A DNA stretch of 64,000 nt from [Clostridium] scindens (GTDB lineage Bacteria > Bacillota > Clostridia > Lachnospirales > Lachnospiraceae), in assembly GCF_019597925.1 (NCBI RefSeq), contig NZ_CP080442.1, positions 1,840,001-1,904,000 of the forward strand, written 5' to 3'. Position numbers and translations under genes: made by a program. Under the pieces are notes generated by a model, which did no database searches, was not told where the DNA came from, and was given only the letters and a program-made list of their open reading frames with translations. Shown here in pieces: positions 33,449 through 42,175 of this stretch; the stretch's first letter is position 1, and each line of letters opens with the position of its first letter.

Positions 33449-34602
33449 AGAAAGTAGGAATCATAACCTTTCACGAATCAGATAATTATGGTACATGTTT
33501 ACAGGCGTATGCTATTTCCTCTGCAATTTCGAATTTAGGGTATACCACACAGATAATTCCTTATGTAAGATCGATAAAAAATATAGAACTTAAGCATTCT
33601 ACGACTGAAAGGATTAAGTATGTATTTCAAAATTATGGTGTTACAGACATCATGTTAAGAAATAAGATTTATGCTGAACAAGTAAAACGGACAAAACTCT
33701 TCTCCAGTTTTAGAAACTTATATTTGCCGTATGGAGATGGTAAATATACTACAGTAAGGGAGTTGGAGAATAGCAATGCTATATATGATGCTTATGTATG
33801 CGGAAGTGACATGATATGGTCACCAGATAGAACTGATGATTTAGCAGTTTATTTTCTACAGTTTGCTCAAAAAGGAAAAAGGGTGGCATATTCTCCTAGT
33901 TTTGGTTGTTCTTCATTAGAAGGCTACGCTGATATTCCGTTCGAGAAGTATATAAGTGAAATTGACTATCTTTCGTGTAGGGAAACAAGTGGCATTGATA
34001 TTTTACGAAATTACACAAGTTCTTATGCTACACACACGATTGATCCTACGTTGTTAATTGAGCAAGCCGAGTGGAATAACATTGCACAGAAAACCTATAA
34101 CCATCCAGATAAATATGTTTTAGTTTACTTATTTGAAGGAATTCCCACATGGGCAAGAAAAACAATCAGGAATGCAGCCAAATACATGAATGCTGAGATT
34201 GTAGAAATTCCAATGATCCCCAAACAATATGCAGCAAATATAAGGAGAGGGATTCCTGCTATTGGTCCAGAGGAATTTATTACCCTATTTCAAAATGCTG
34301 AAATGGTATTTACCAATTCGTATCATGGATTGATGTTCTCCTTATTGTATAAAAAACCATTCTACGTGATAGAACGAAACACGACTTCCTCCTGGGGAAG
34401 ATATGAGGATCGCTTGTTGTCTGCCCTAAGATATTTTGATTGTACAAATCGTTATATATCTAAAGACACAAATTTTGTGGCTGATTTTGATATGGATTTT
34501 GATTACGTGAATACGATAATCAATAATAGCCGTGAAATGTCCTTGAATTATTTAGGGAATTCATTACAAAAAGCAACAGAAATTGGAGCAAGATATGAAT
34601 AA
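33445..34602 (+). CDS. Polysaccharide pyruvyl transferase family protein
   Basis: This 385-residue protein of the CsaB/WcaK pyruvyl transferase family would transfer pyruvate from PEP to a sugar, forming a ketal. Visible are the N-terminal GIITFHESDNYGTCLQAYAI, the middle CGSDMIWSPD and the donor-site NSYHGLMFSLLYKKPFYV. It overlaps the acetyltransferase gene downstream. Pyruvyl groups add negative charge and in Gram-positives often serve as binding sites for SLH-type surface proteins. Confidence 0.9.
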   Translation: MKKVGIITFHESDNYGTCLQAYAISSAISNLGYTTQIIPYVRSIKNIELKHSTTERIKYVFQNYGVTDIMLRNKIYAEQVKRTKLFSSFRNLYLPYGDGKYTTVRELENSNAIYDAYVCGSDMIWSPDRTDDLAVYFLQFAQKGKRVAYSPSFGCSSLEGYADIPFEKYISEIDYLSCRETSGIDILRNYTSSYATHTIDPTLLIEQAEWNNIAQKTYNHPDKYVLVYLFEGIPTWARKTIRNAAKYMNAEIVEIPMIPKQYAANIRRGIPAIGPEEFITLFQNAEMVFTNSYHGLMFSLLYKKPFYVIERNTTSSWGRYEDRLLSALRYFDCTNRYISKDTNFVADFDMDFDYVNTIINNSREMSLNYLGNSLQKATEIGARYE

Positions 34603-35152
34603 AACAGAATTTAATAACTATTTAAAAACAGAAGTTTATAAATTTGTCCCGCAGAATTATATTATAAACGTCTATAGAAGGTGGCGGCAGATTCATTTAG
34701 TTCCATCCGCGCGTGCGTGTTACTTTATACGGAAAATGCAATATCACGCCTCACAAAATGGAAAAATAAATCAATATTTATCACAAATATATCATATCAG
34801 GCTTGTGAAGGACTTTGCTTGTTATGTGTCACCAACTGCCCAGATTGACTTGGGACTCCATTTACCACATCCCACTGGTATTGTCATAGGGGCAGCTGTG
34901 ATCATAGGAAAAAACTGCTCGATCTATCAAAATGTAACTATTGGTGGCGCAAATATTGGGGATGCGGCGAAAAAGCAGCAGCCTCATATTGGTGATGAAT
35001 GAACTTTTTTTGCGGGAAGTATGGTGTTGGGTAATATTTTTGTTTCTTCAAATTGCGTAGTTGGGGCAAACAGTGTTTTGTTAGAGGATGCTTCTTCAGG
35101 TGTATATGTTGGTAGTCCAGCAAGATTAGTTCATGCGTTGAATAGTAAATAA
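34595..35152 (+). pseudogene. Serine-acetyltransferase-like O-acetyltransferase with an in-frame TGA
   Basis: The frame from ATG 34595 encodes the CysE/LbH-type protein through GAAVIIGKNCSIYQNVTIGG and HIGDE, where TGA (35000-35002) interrupts it. The same frame then continues TFFAGSMVLGN, VVGANSVLLED and VGSPARLV to a natural TAA at 35150-35152. The stop falls where relatives have a small residue, often Cys or Asn/Val, in the GD-x-x-(T/F) turn, so TGC or TGT changed to TGA is likely. The truncated 135-residue product lacks the last helix turns that complete the acetyl-CoA site. Confidence 0.85.
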
Positions 35153-35189
35153 TTTTTTAATTCAGAAAAGTCAATGGGGAAGTTAGCAG

Positions 35190-36383
35190 ATGGATTATAT
35201 ATGTGAAAAAGATAAATGTGTTGGATGTGGTTTATGTAGTATAGTCTGCCCACAGAATTGCATTCAAATGGAGTATGATGATAAAGGATTTCTTGTGCCA
35301 TCCATAAATACCGAATTATGCATTAACTGTAATTTGTGTATAAAGTCATGTATTGTCAATTCGAGCCATAGCAAAAATAATTATATCACAAAATATTATT
35401 TAGCGCGGCATAAATCGCGTAGAGTTAGATTTGAAAGTTCTTCAGGAGGTGTTTTTACTGCATTAGCAGAATGTGTGTTGAAAAAAGGTGGTACCGTAAT
35501 AGGTGCAGCTTACAATAAGGATTTTACCGTCAGACATATTGCTATAACTAGCATTGAGCAATTAGGTTTATTACGAAAATCAAAATACTTGCAGAGCAAT
35601 ACAAATGTAATCTTAAACGATTTAGATGAAATTCTCTCTTCATATAACACTGTACTTTTTTGCGGAACGCCGTGTCAATGTGACGCTGTAAAAAGATTAT
35701 CACACAATAACCATAAACTTATTGTATGCGATTTGATTTGTCACGGCGTACAAAGTCCCGGTTTTTTTCTAAAAGCATTAAATTATATGGAGAATATACA
35801 GAAATCAAAATGTGTCAGCATAGACTTTAGGTCAAAAATTAACGGGTGGGCGAATGCATGCACTACAGTAGTCCGGTTTGAAAACGGAAAAGTAATTAAT
35901 CGACGTCTGAATGATATACCTATAGGAAGCGCTTTTCTGCATAACCTTTCGATTAGAGAATGCTGCAATGAGTGTCGTTATAGAGGATTTGAACGTGTAA
36001 GTGACATTACAATAGGCGATTTTTGGGCCGTTCGTGACAAATGGAATTTTATAAGGAAAAATGGAGATTTAGGTTATTCGAGTATTATTGTTAATTCCGA
36101 GATTGGAGAGAAATTACTACGTGAGTCTTCTAGAGAATTAAATATGGAAGAATCGACTATCGATGACATGAAGGTGGCCAATGGTCCACTTTGGAAACCT
36201 ATTGAATCTAATCCAAATAGGCATCAATTTTGGAAAGACTATTGTAGCCAGCCTTTTGAATATATCGTTGAAAGGTATCTAAAGGTCGATTATAAGGCAC
36301 TATTTCGTTGGCATATTCGTAAATTAGGGAGAAAAACCGGATTGAGGAATGTTTATTATTGGACTAGGGGGATGCTCAAATGA
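35190..36383 (+). CDS. Fe-S protein with F420 hydrogenase/dehydrogenase beta-subunit domain
   Basis: In this 397-residue protein the N-terminus carries two 4Fe-4S ferredoxin motifs (CVGCGLCSIVCP and CINCNLCIKSC). It is followed by the coenzyme F420 hydrogenase/dehydrogenase beta-subunit N and C domains (ESSSGGVFTALAEC, FCGTPCQCDAV, ITIGDFW). Genes of this type regularly sit beside polysaccharide pyruvyl transferases in surface-glycan loci of Firmicutes and Bacteroidetes, as here (about 0.6 kb away). Its reaction in glycan assembly is not established; the organism is unlikely to use F420. Confidence 0.88.
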   Translation: MDYICEKDKCVGCGLCSIVCPQNCIQMEYDDKGFLVPSINTELCINCNLCIKSCIVNSSHSKNNYITKYYLARHKSRRVRFESSSGGVFTALAECVLKKGGTVIGAAYNKDFTVRHIAITSIEQLGLLRKSKYLQSNTNVILNDLDEILSSYNTVLFCGTPCQCDAVKRLSHNNHKLIVCDLICHGVQSPGFFLKALNYMENIQKSKCVSIDFRSKINGWANACTTVVRFENGKVINRRLNDIPIGSAFLHNLSIRECCNECRYRGFERVSDITIGDFWAVRDKWNFIRKNGDLGYSSIIVNSEIGEKLLRESSRELNMEESTIDDMKVANGPLWKPIESNPNRHQFWKDYCSQPFEYIVERYLKVDYKALFRWHIRKLGRKTGLRNVYYWTRGMLK

Positions 36384-37630
36384 ATAACCCCTTGAAGAAT
36401 GATTATATTTTGAGTATTACTGCAAAACTTTCTATGGCGATAATTGGTGTTATTTCGTCTGCATTTTGCACGAGATATCTTGGTGTAGAATATAAGGGAG
36501 AATATACATTTATTCAACAAGCGGTGAGTGTTATAGCTTTGATATTAAACTTAGGCTTCTATCAGTCATATGCTTTTAACTTTCGAAAATATGGAGAAAC
36601 TGTATATAAAAAATATATATCGCTGTTTTTCGCTCAATTTATAGTATATTGTACACTTGCCGTTATTATAGCTGCTGTATCGAGAAATCTTCAAATTGCC
36701 TTGATAGTTATTCTTGCACCAGTTCAGATATTAAGGATACAGATGGATAATATTATGTTAGTGCAGAATATTAGGATCAAACTTATTGCAAACATTATTA
36801 ATAGTGTGGTTACTGCTGCTTGTTATGGTGTTTTTTGGGTTTTGCTTCCAGCATCCGTTTTTCCAGTTGTTATGACTGTCTTTTGCGCTGATTTGTTAAT
36901 AGTGGCTATTTATTTGATAAAAGAGAAAACAAGACTGACTTTGAAGTATTTTGATGCCGAATTCTCAAAATCCGTATTGAAATTTGGCATAGTTCCAATG
37001 CTGGCCTCTCTTCTTGTGACTTTGAATTATAGTGTTGATATTTTTTTCTTAAGACGTATGGGAGAACCAATCGAACTGAGTTATTACTCTCTGGCAGCAG
37101 GTATTATGAATTATGTATGGTTAATCCCCGATGCCTTTAAGGACGTTGTTTTTTCAAGGGTCGCTAGAGAAGAGAAAAGTGCCTCGATTCCGTTTGCAAT
37201 TAAATGTTCTATTATAATATTAATTGCTATGGTTGTAGGGTTTAGTCTATTTGGAAAAGTGTTCATTACAATTATGTATGGCGTTGAATTTGTGAATGCG
37301 TATTCTGTTACCATGATTCTTTTTCTTGGTGTCTTTTCCATGGTTCTTTTCAAAGTTTTGGGAATTGTACTAATTGCTGAAGGCAAAAGAATACCATATT
37401 TTCTTCTCTTGCTTGTTAGTGTAATTTGTAATGTTGTTATGAATTTAAATTTGATACCAACATATGGAATGTACGGCGCGGCAGTAGCATCAGTAATTTC
37501 TTATAATATGTGTGGCTTAATGTTTTTGTTTTACTATGCGCATGCACATCATGTTAATCCGTTTGTGTTTATTATACCTACTAGAAGTGACTTTAAGTTA
37601 CTGTCTAAATTAATTAAAAGGGGAAGATAA
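36380..37630 (+). CDS. Wzx-type polysaccharide flippase
   Basis: This 416-residue MATE/MOP-superfamily membrane protein has about 12 helices. The start ITAKLSMAIIGVISSAFCTRYLGVEYKG is typical of Wzx/RfbX, and GMYGAAVASVISYNMCGL lies near the end. It would flip the undecaprenyl-linked repeat unit to the outer face for Wzy. It overlaps the previous gene by 4 bp and is strongly AT-rich. It is the last gene before the GC-richer nucleotide-sugar genes. Confidence 0.9.
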   Translation: MNNPLKNDYILSITAKLSMAIIGVISSAFCTRYLGVEYKGEYTFIQQAVSVIALILNLGFYQSYAFNFRKYGETVYKKYISLFFAQFIVYCTLAVIIAAVSRNLQIALIVILAPVQILRIQMDNIMLVQNIRIKLIANIINSVVTAACYGVFWVLLPASVFPVVMTVFCADLLIVAIYLIKEKTRLTLKYFDAEFSKSVLKFGIVPMLASLLVTLNYSVDIFFLRRMGEPIELSYYSLAAGIMNYVWLIPDAFKDVVFSRVAREEKSASIPFAIKCSIIILIAMVVGFSLFGKVFITIMYGVEFVNAYSVTMILFLGVFSMVLFKVLGIVLIAEGKRIPYFLLLLVSVICNVVMNLNLIPTYGMYGAAVASVISYNMCGLMFLFYYAHAHHVNPFVFIIPTRSDFKLLSKLIKRGR

Positions 37631-37726
37631 GCATGATAAAATATTTTGTTCTTTCATCTATCGATTACAGTTAAACATTGCTCTATTTTGAATTTTCAAA
37701 AAATTATTTTAGAAAGGACTAGAATT

Positions 37727-39049
37727 ATGAACCTGTACGAAAAAATTAAATCAAACGAAGAATCCCTCTCCTTAGTCGGCTTAGGTTATGTTGGAATGCC
37801 AATTGCTATTGAGTTTGCAAAGCGCGGCGTGAAGGTCATTGGCTTTGACCTGAATGCTGCAAAGATCGAAACCTATAAGTCTGGGAATGACCCCACCCAT
37901 GAGGTAGGTGATCAGGCAATCAAAGAGACGACTGTGGAGTTTACGGCGGATGAAACAGCTCTGCGCCGGGCAAAGTTCCACATCGTTGCCGTACCGACCC
38001 CTGTGAACGATGACCACACGCCGAATCTTTCCCCTGTTGAGGGAGCAAGCCGGATCCTTGGTCGTAATCTGACCAAGGGTTCCATCGTGGCTTTTGAGTC
38101 CACCGTGTTTCCTGGCGTGACGGAGGATATTTGTGTTCCGATTCTGGAACAAGAGTCCGGGCTGAAGTGCGGCGTAGATTTCAAAATCGGTTATTCGCCG
38201 GAGCGTATCAATCCCGGAGATAAGGTGCATCGGCTCAATACCATAACGAAGATTGTATCCGGCATGGATGAGGAAACCTTGGAGAATGTGGCAAAGGTTT
38301 ATGAAATTATTGTGGATGCGGGTGTACATAGGGCAGAGTCCATCAAAGTGGCTGAGGCCGCAAAGGTAATCGAAAACAGCCAGCGCGATATCAACATCGC
38401 CTTCATGAACGAGTTGTCCATCATCTTCAACAAGATGGGCATTGACACACTCGCTGTTTTGCGGGCGGCAGGTACTAAGTGGAACTTCCTGAATTTCCGT
38501 CCCGGACTGGTGGGCGGCCACTGCATCGGTGTTGACCCGTACTACCTGACCTACAAAGCGGAGGAGTTGGGCTATCACAGCCAGATTATCCTTTCCGGCC
38601 GTCGCATCAATGACGATATGGGCAAGTATGTGGCCGAGCAGGTTGTGAAGAAACTGATTGCTGCTGAACTTCCAGTGCGTGGCGCGAAGGTCGGTATTCT
38701 CGGATTTACGTTCAAGGAAAACTGCCCAGATACCAGAAATACAAAGATCATCGACATTGTTAAGGAACTGAACGAATACGGAATTTATCCGTTGATCGCG
38801 GACCCGTCTGCGGATGCAAATGAGGCAGAAACACTGTATGGTGTGAAATTCTGCGATATATCTAAGATTAAAGATTGTGATGCAGTTATTCTGGCTGTGG
38901 CGCATACGCAGTTCGCAGACTTGACAATGGAGCAGGTGGCTTCCATGTTCAAGGCGCAGGAGAATAATAAAAAGGTATTGGCGGATATCAAGGGATTGCT
39001 TGATAGAAGGGCATATGAGGATGCCGGCTACAGTTATTGGAGGCTGTAA
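37727..39049 (+). CDS. UDP-N-acetylhexosamine 6-dehydrogenase (TviB/WbpO-type)
   Basis: This 440-residue nucleotide-sugar dehydrogenase oxidises C6 of a UDP-HexNAc to the uronic acid with two NAD+. The N-terminal Rossmann motif is VGLGYVGMP, the signature GYSPERINPGDK follows, and the catalytic cysteine is Cys266 (GGHCIGVDP). The sequence is of the VipA/TviB/WbpO type rather than UDP-glucose dehydrogenase. The ATG at 37727 was chosen because AGAAAGGA precedes it. With the next gene it would make UDP-GalNAcA. Its codon use and GC differ sharply from the flippase just upstream. Confidence 0.92.
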   Translation: MNLYEKIKSNEESLSLVGLGYVGMPIAIEFAKRGVKVIGFDLNAAKIETYKSGNDPTHEVGDQAIKETTVEFTADETALRRAKFHIVAVPTPVNDDHTPNLSPVEGASRILGRNLTKGSIVAFESTVFPGVTEDICVPILEQESGLKCGVDFKIGYSPERINPGDKVHRLNTITKIVSGMDEETLENVAKVYEIIVDAGVHRAESIKVAEAAKVIENSQRDINIAFMNELSIIFNKMGIDTLAVLRAAGTKWNFLNFRPGLVGGHCIGVDPYYLTYKAEELGYHSQIILSGRRINDDMGKYVAEQVVKKLIAAELPVRGAKVGILGFTFKENCPDTRNTKIIDIVKELNEYGIYPLIADPSADANEAETLYGVKFCDISKIKDCDAVILAVAHTQFADLTMEQVASMFKAQENNKKVLADIKGLLDRRAYEDAGYSYWRL

Positions 39050-39085
39050 GCATCTGGAGAGCGTCAGCATTAAGGAGGTAGCAAA

Positions 39086-40060
39086 ATGGGATATAAACAA
39101 CTGGTTTTTAATAAAGATTCATTATTTCTGGTGACAGGTGGAGCCGGCTTTATCGGCTCTAACCTGTGTGAGGCGATCCTGAATATGGGATACCGTGTCC
39201 GTTGTCTGGACAATCTTTCTACAGGTAAGCAGGAGAATGTGGATCTGCTTATTGACCACACAAATTATGAGTTTATCAAAGGTGATATTACAGATTTTGA
39301 TACCTGCATATCTGCCTGCGAGGGCGTAGATTTTGTTCTAAATCAGGCAGCATGGGGCAGCGTTCCGCGTTCCATTGAAATGCCACTTTATTACGAGGAA
39401 GTCAATATCTGCGGTACCCTGAACATGATGGAGGCGGCAAGGCAGAAAGGTATAAAGAAATTCGTGTATGCTTCTAGTTCGTCTGTATATGGCGATCATC
39501 CAGTACTGCCGAAGAAGGAAGGACAGGAAGGAAATCTTCTCTCTCCGTATGCATTGACCAAGCGTGTAGACGAGGAATATGGAAAGTTATACTACAAGTT
39601 GTACGGCTTGGACACATACGGGATGCGCTACTTCAATGTTTTTGGCAGACGACAGGACCCGAATGGGGCATATGCTGCGGTTATTCCTAAATTCATCAAA
39701 CAACTTTTGAATGACGAGCAGCCGACCATCAACGGCGATGGTAGACACAGCCGTGACTTTACTTACATTGAGAACGTTATCGAGGCAAATCTGAAGGCGT
39801 GTCAGGCCAGCCATGAGGCGGCAGGGCAAGTTTATAACATTGCCTACGGCGGGCGCGAGTACCTAATAGACATTTATCACACACTGACTTCCGTCCTTGG
39901 CAAGGATATCGAACCGAAGTTTGGCCCGAACAGGAAAGGCGACATCAAGCATAGCAACGCTGACATCAGCAAGGCGAGGGAACTGCTGGGGTATGACCCG
40001 GAATACAGTTTTGAAGATGGAATCAAATTGGCTATAGACTGGTATAAGGAGAATTTGTGA
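39086..40060 (+). CDS. UDP-N-acetylglucosamine C4-epimerase (TviC/WbpP-type)
   Basis: This 324-residue extended SDR epimerase has TGGAGFIG (about 17-24) binding NAD, serines in SSSSVYGD, and the catalytic Tyr155/Lys159 in SPYALTK. The sequence around NQAAWGSVPRSIE is typical of WbpP/TviC (UDP-HexNAc epimerases). Paired with the preceding dehydrogenase it converts UDP-GlcNAc(A) to UDP-GalNAc(A), a Vi-antigen-like precursor set. RBS AAGGAGG. Confidence 0.92.
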   Translation: MGYKQLVFNKDSLFLVTGGAGFIGSNLCEAILNMGYRVRCLDNLSTGKQENVDLLIDHTNYEFIKGDITDFDTCISACEGVDFVLNQAAWGSVPRSIEMPLYYEEVNICGTLNMMEAARQKGIKKFVYASSSSVYGDHPVLPKKEGQEGNLLSPYALTKRVDEEYGKLYYKLYGLDTYGMRYFNVFGRRQDPNGAYAAVIPKFIKQLLNDEQPTINGDGRHSRDFTYIENVIEANLKACQASHEAAGQVYNIAYGGREYLIDIYHTLTSVLGKDIEPKFGPNRKGDIKHSNADISKARELLGYDPEYSFEDGIKLAIDWYKENL

Positions 40061-40071
40061 GGTATTGTATT

Positions 40072-40933
40072 ATGCAGTATTTATATAATGTGAATTTGAA
40101 GGATTATACAACCTTCCATGTGGGGGGGGGTGGCTGATAGTTTTTATATTCCCGAATCGGTTAATGAATTATTAGATTTGTTATTGGAATTAAAAAAGGA
40201 ACACTTATACATCCTATCTGGTGGCTCAAATTTACTGATTAACGATCAAAAAAGATATGCGCATATTATCTATATGAAAAGTGTTGATTGTTCTTTTGAA
40301 AACTATGGTAATGGACTTTTTTATATAGGAGCGTCAGTAAGGATTCAAAAAGTTATAAAAGAAGTAAATGAAGCTGGTTTTGGTGGATTTGAAGAACTTA
40401 TTGGACTACCTGCCTTATTCGGTGGAGTAGTCTATATGAATGCAGGTATTGGTGGAAAAGAGCACCCGAAATTTAATATATCAGATTTTGTACTCCGTGT
40501 TAAAGTGATAGATAAAAGTGATTGGAAAATTAAATGGATAGATAGGGCAGATTGCGACTTTGATTACAGAAAGTCTGTATTTCAATTAGATGGATTCATT
40601 ATTCTTGGCGCGGAGGTGCAATTAGACGAACAGATGCCTGAAATATCAAAAGAGATAATCCGAAAGCGTCAGGCAGTAATCAAAGACTCTCAGGAATTTT
40701 TGAAAGGTACATTTGGATCTATATTTGCAGAATCTAATAGAAATGTACGAAACCTTGTCGCTTTAACTCATAAGAAAAAAGGCGGCGTTAGTTTTGGGAC
40801 GAAAAACACAAATTGGTTTTTGAACGATGGAAATGCCTCGTTTGAAGATGCAATATATTTGATACATAAATGCGAATCTATGCACAAATTGTTCAGACAG
40901 CCCATATCAAGAGAAGTGATAGTTTGGGAATAA
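40072..40933 (+). pseudogene. murB: MurB-like FAD enzyme interrupted at a poly-G tract (possible phase-variable gene)
   Basis: From ATG 40072 the frame reads MQYLYNVNLKDYTTFHVGG, the normal MurB start, but nine G (40122-40130) lead to a TGA at 40135. With eight G it would read FHVGGVADSFYIPES and continue to 40933 with ILSGGSNLLIND, LIGLPALFGGVVYMNAG, GTFGSIFAE and a C-terminal Glu. That is about 287 residues, a divergent UDP-N-acetylenolpyruvoylglucosamine reductase paralogue. An ATG at 40118 could translate the C-terminal part only and has no RBS. The AT-rich composition matches the exchanged cassette, not the core genome. Confidence 0.8.
40122..40130 (+). repeat. Poly-G tract (9 G) at the start of the MurB-like gene
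   Basis: Nine G within codon positions 17-20 of the gene. Eight G would restore the frame, the same on-length as the GT2 tract at 27049. Confidence 0.9.
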
Positions 40934-41308
40934 TTATTTCTAATTTACTTTAGGCTGATTCATTAAATGAAAAGTATAGAGTTGATTTGCTATGCGGATG
41001 TACCACAGAACATGATGTATGCTATCGTGAAAAGCATTATCCTTCAGTTAAAATTGAATCTGGTATGGTTGATGCACATCTGAAAGCAACGTGAATAACT
41101 ACTACGGATAGTTGATCGAATTTTCACATATAAAACGCTAAAATCTATAGAAACAGGGGATCTTGTTATATAATATGCCTGTTCAAATCAAATAAAATAT
41201 GATAAAGTTATAACTATTAGAGTACATTTCGTATATACTTATAAAAAGGATGAAGACAGCGCAGATGGCAAGCGTTAAGGGTAGAGAATCATTGGAAAGG
41301 AAATAGGG
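40934..41308. other. Intergenic region with a possible gene fragment
   Basis: About 375 bp of AT-rich DNA. An open stretch at 40954-41094 (46 codons ending in TGA, containing KYRVDLLCGCTTEHDVCY) has amino-acid-like composition but no start codon. It may be the 3' remnant of a lost gene. TATAAT at about 41168 may belong to a promoter for the small ORF downstream. Confidence 0.35.
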
Positions 41309-41494
41309 ATGGGAAATTCATCAATTATCCAGAAGAACAAAATGAAGATTGACAATTATTATGTAAAAAGAGGAAATGAAAGCAGAAAAAATTCATTTTC
41401 AGATTTGCAGAAAGATGCAAGAACAACCAATAGAAAAGATGATTATCAAGCATGGTCGGTACCATATGTAGAAAAGGTAAAGAGGACTGGCTAA
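41309..41494 (+). CDS. Small hypothetical protein at the cassette edge
   Basis: This 61-residue ORF is rich in Asn, Lys, Arg and Ser (KNKMKIDNYYVKRGNESRKN) without a membrane segment or recognised domain. A weak RBS (AAAGGAAATAGG) precedes the ATG. It sits at the boundary between the AT-rich glycan cassette and the GC-richer flank. It may be real or a chance ORF. Confidence 0.35.
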   Translation: MGNSSIIQKNKMKIDNYYVKRGNESRKNSFSDLQKDARTTNRKDDYQAWSVPYVEKVKRTG

Positions 41495-41552
41495 GTTTGA
41501 TGGAAGAGTAGCAATAAGTGGATGAGTGAAAACTTTGCTAAAAGTTAAACGG

Positions 41553-41583
41553 ACAGGGATGGATTATTGCCCTGTTCTTTTGA
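41553..41583 (+). terminator. Terminator at the end of the glycan locus
   Basis: ACAGGG (41553-41558) pairs with CCCTGT (41570-41575), followed by TCTTTT. It lies 20 bp before the next gene's RBS. Confidence 0.6.
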
Positions 41584-41603
41584 TTTATACTGGAGGCATG
41601 CAA

Positions 41604-41996
41604 ATGACAAATCAACAAGCAATAGACATTCTATACCAACAATTACATACCCACAGCCAACTACCCACAGTCCCAGAAAAATCCACAGGCAGTCTTCATC
41701 TCCTCCAAGACTGCCTCTGGGACGTTCTCCTGGCTTATCAGAATCACCCTTTCCAAACCGTCAAAGGCCTTGAATTCACCTATCACATCAAGGGAAACGA
41801 GATGTTCTTCACCAGAAAGGACAAGTCCGTCACTAGGGCAACCGTCAATATAGCCCTTGAAAAGGCCCTGGAGTTCCAGGATAAGACCACCGGAAATGCC
41901 GCCTGCATCGTAACAGGGCCAAAGAAATTAGGCTGCTTTGGCGCCAGTTATCTGTATCCGATTTTCATGGGGATCGGCTTGATACAGAAGAAATAG
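41604..41996 (+). CDS. Conserved hypothetical protein
   Basis: This 130-residue soluble protein starts at ATG 41604, with TGGAGG 7 bp upstream; an in-frame ATG at 41598 is too close to the RBS. It contains QDCLWDVLLAYQNHPFQTVKGLEFTY and a basic stretch (FFTRKDKSVTRATVNIALEK) that looks like a small DNA- or nucleotide-binding fold. No motif allows an assignment. It sits alone between the glycan cassette and the Wzz gene. Confidence 0.65.
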   Translation: MTNQQAIDILYQQLHTHSQLPTVPEKSTGSLHLLQDCLWDVLLAYQNHPFQTVKGLEFTYHIKGNEMFFTRKDKSVTRATVNIALEKALEFQDKTTGNAACIVTGPKKLGCFGASYLYPIFMGIGLIQKK

Positions 41997-42036
41997 ATCA
42001 ATTTTCGGGCATTTTAGTGCAATAAGGCGAATGTAA

Positions 42037-42066
42037 TTGACAGTATCTATTTTTTTGATGTATATT
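42037..42066 (+). promoter_or_regulatory. Promoter of the wzz-sortase-LCP operon
   Basis: A perfect TTGACA (42037-42042) and TATATT (42061-42066) are separated by 18 bp. The leader of about 100 nt contains a hairpin (CGGCTT/AAGCCG, about 42129-42145) before RBS GAGGAG. No other feature was seen in 41997-42175. Confidence 0.8.
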
Positions 42067-42175
42067 AGAGAGTGTTAGATTTCTAAGAAGACATCGTGAT
42101 AGTTTATAATAAAAGTATGCTAGGAAAGCGGCTTTTAAGAAGCCGGAACTGTACTTACAATGAGGAGAAATAGTT

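Noticed and set aside
35000..35002. UGA as selenocysteine in the acetyltransferase
   Set aside because: No SECIS-like hairpin was evident immediately after it, and this family has no catalytic Cys at that place.
37781..39100. Long minus-strand ORF (439 codons) opposite the UDP-HexNAc dehydrogenase
   Set aside because: Its sequence is a shadow of the conserved plus-strand gene; it has no family motif or RBS and has the low-complexity composition usual for antisense frames.
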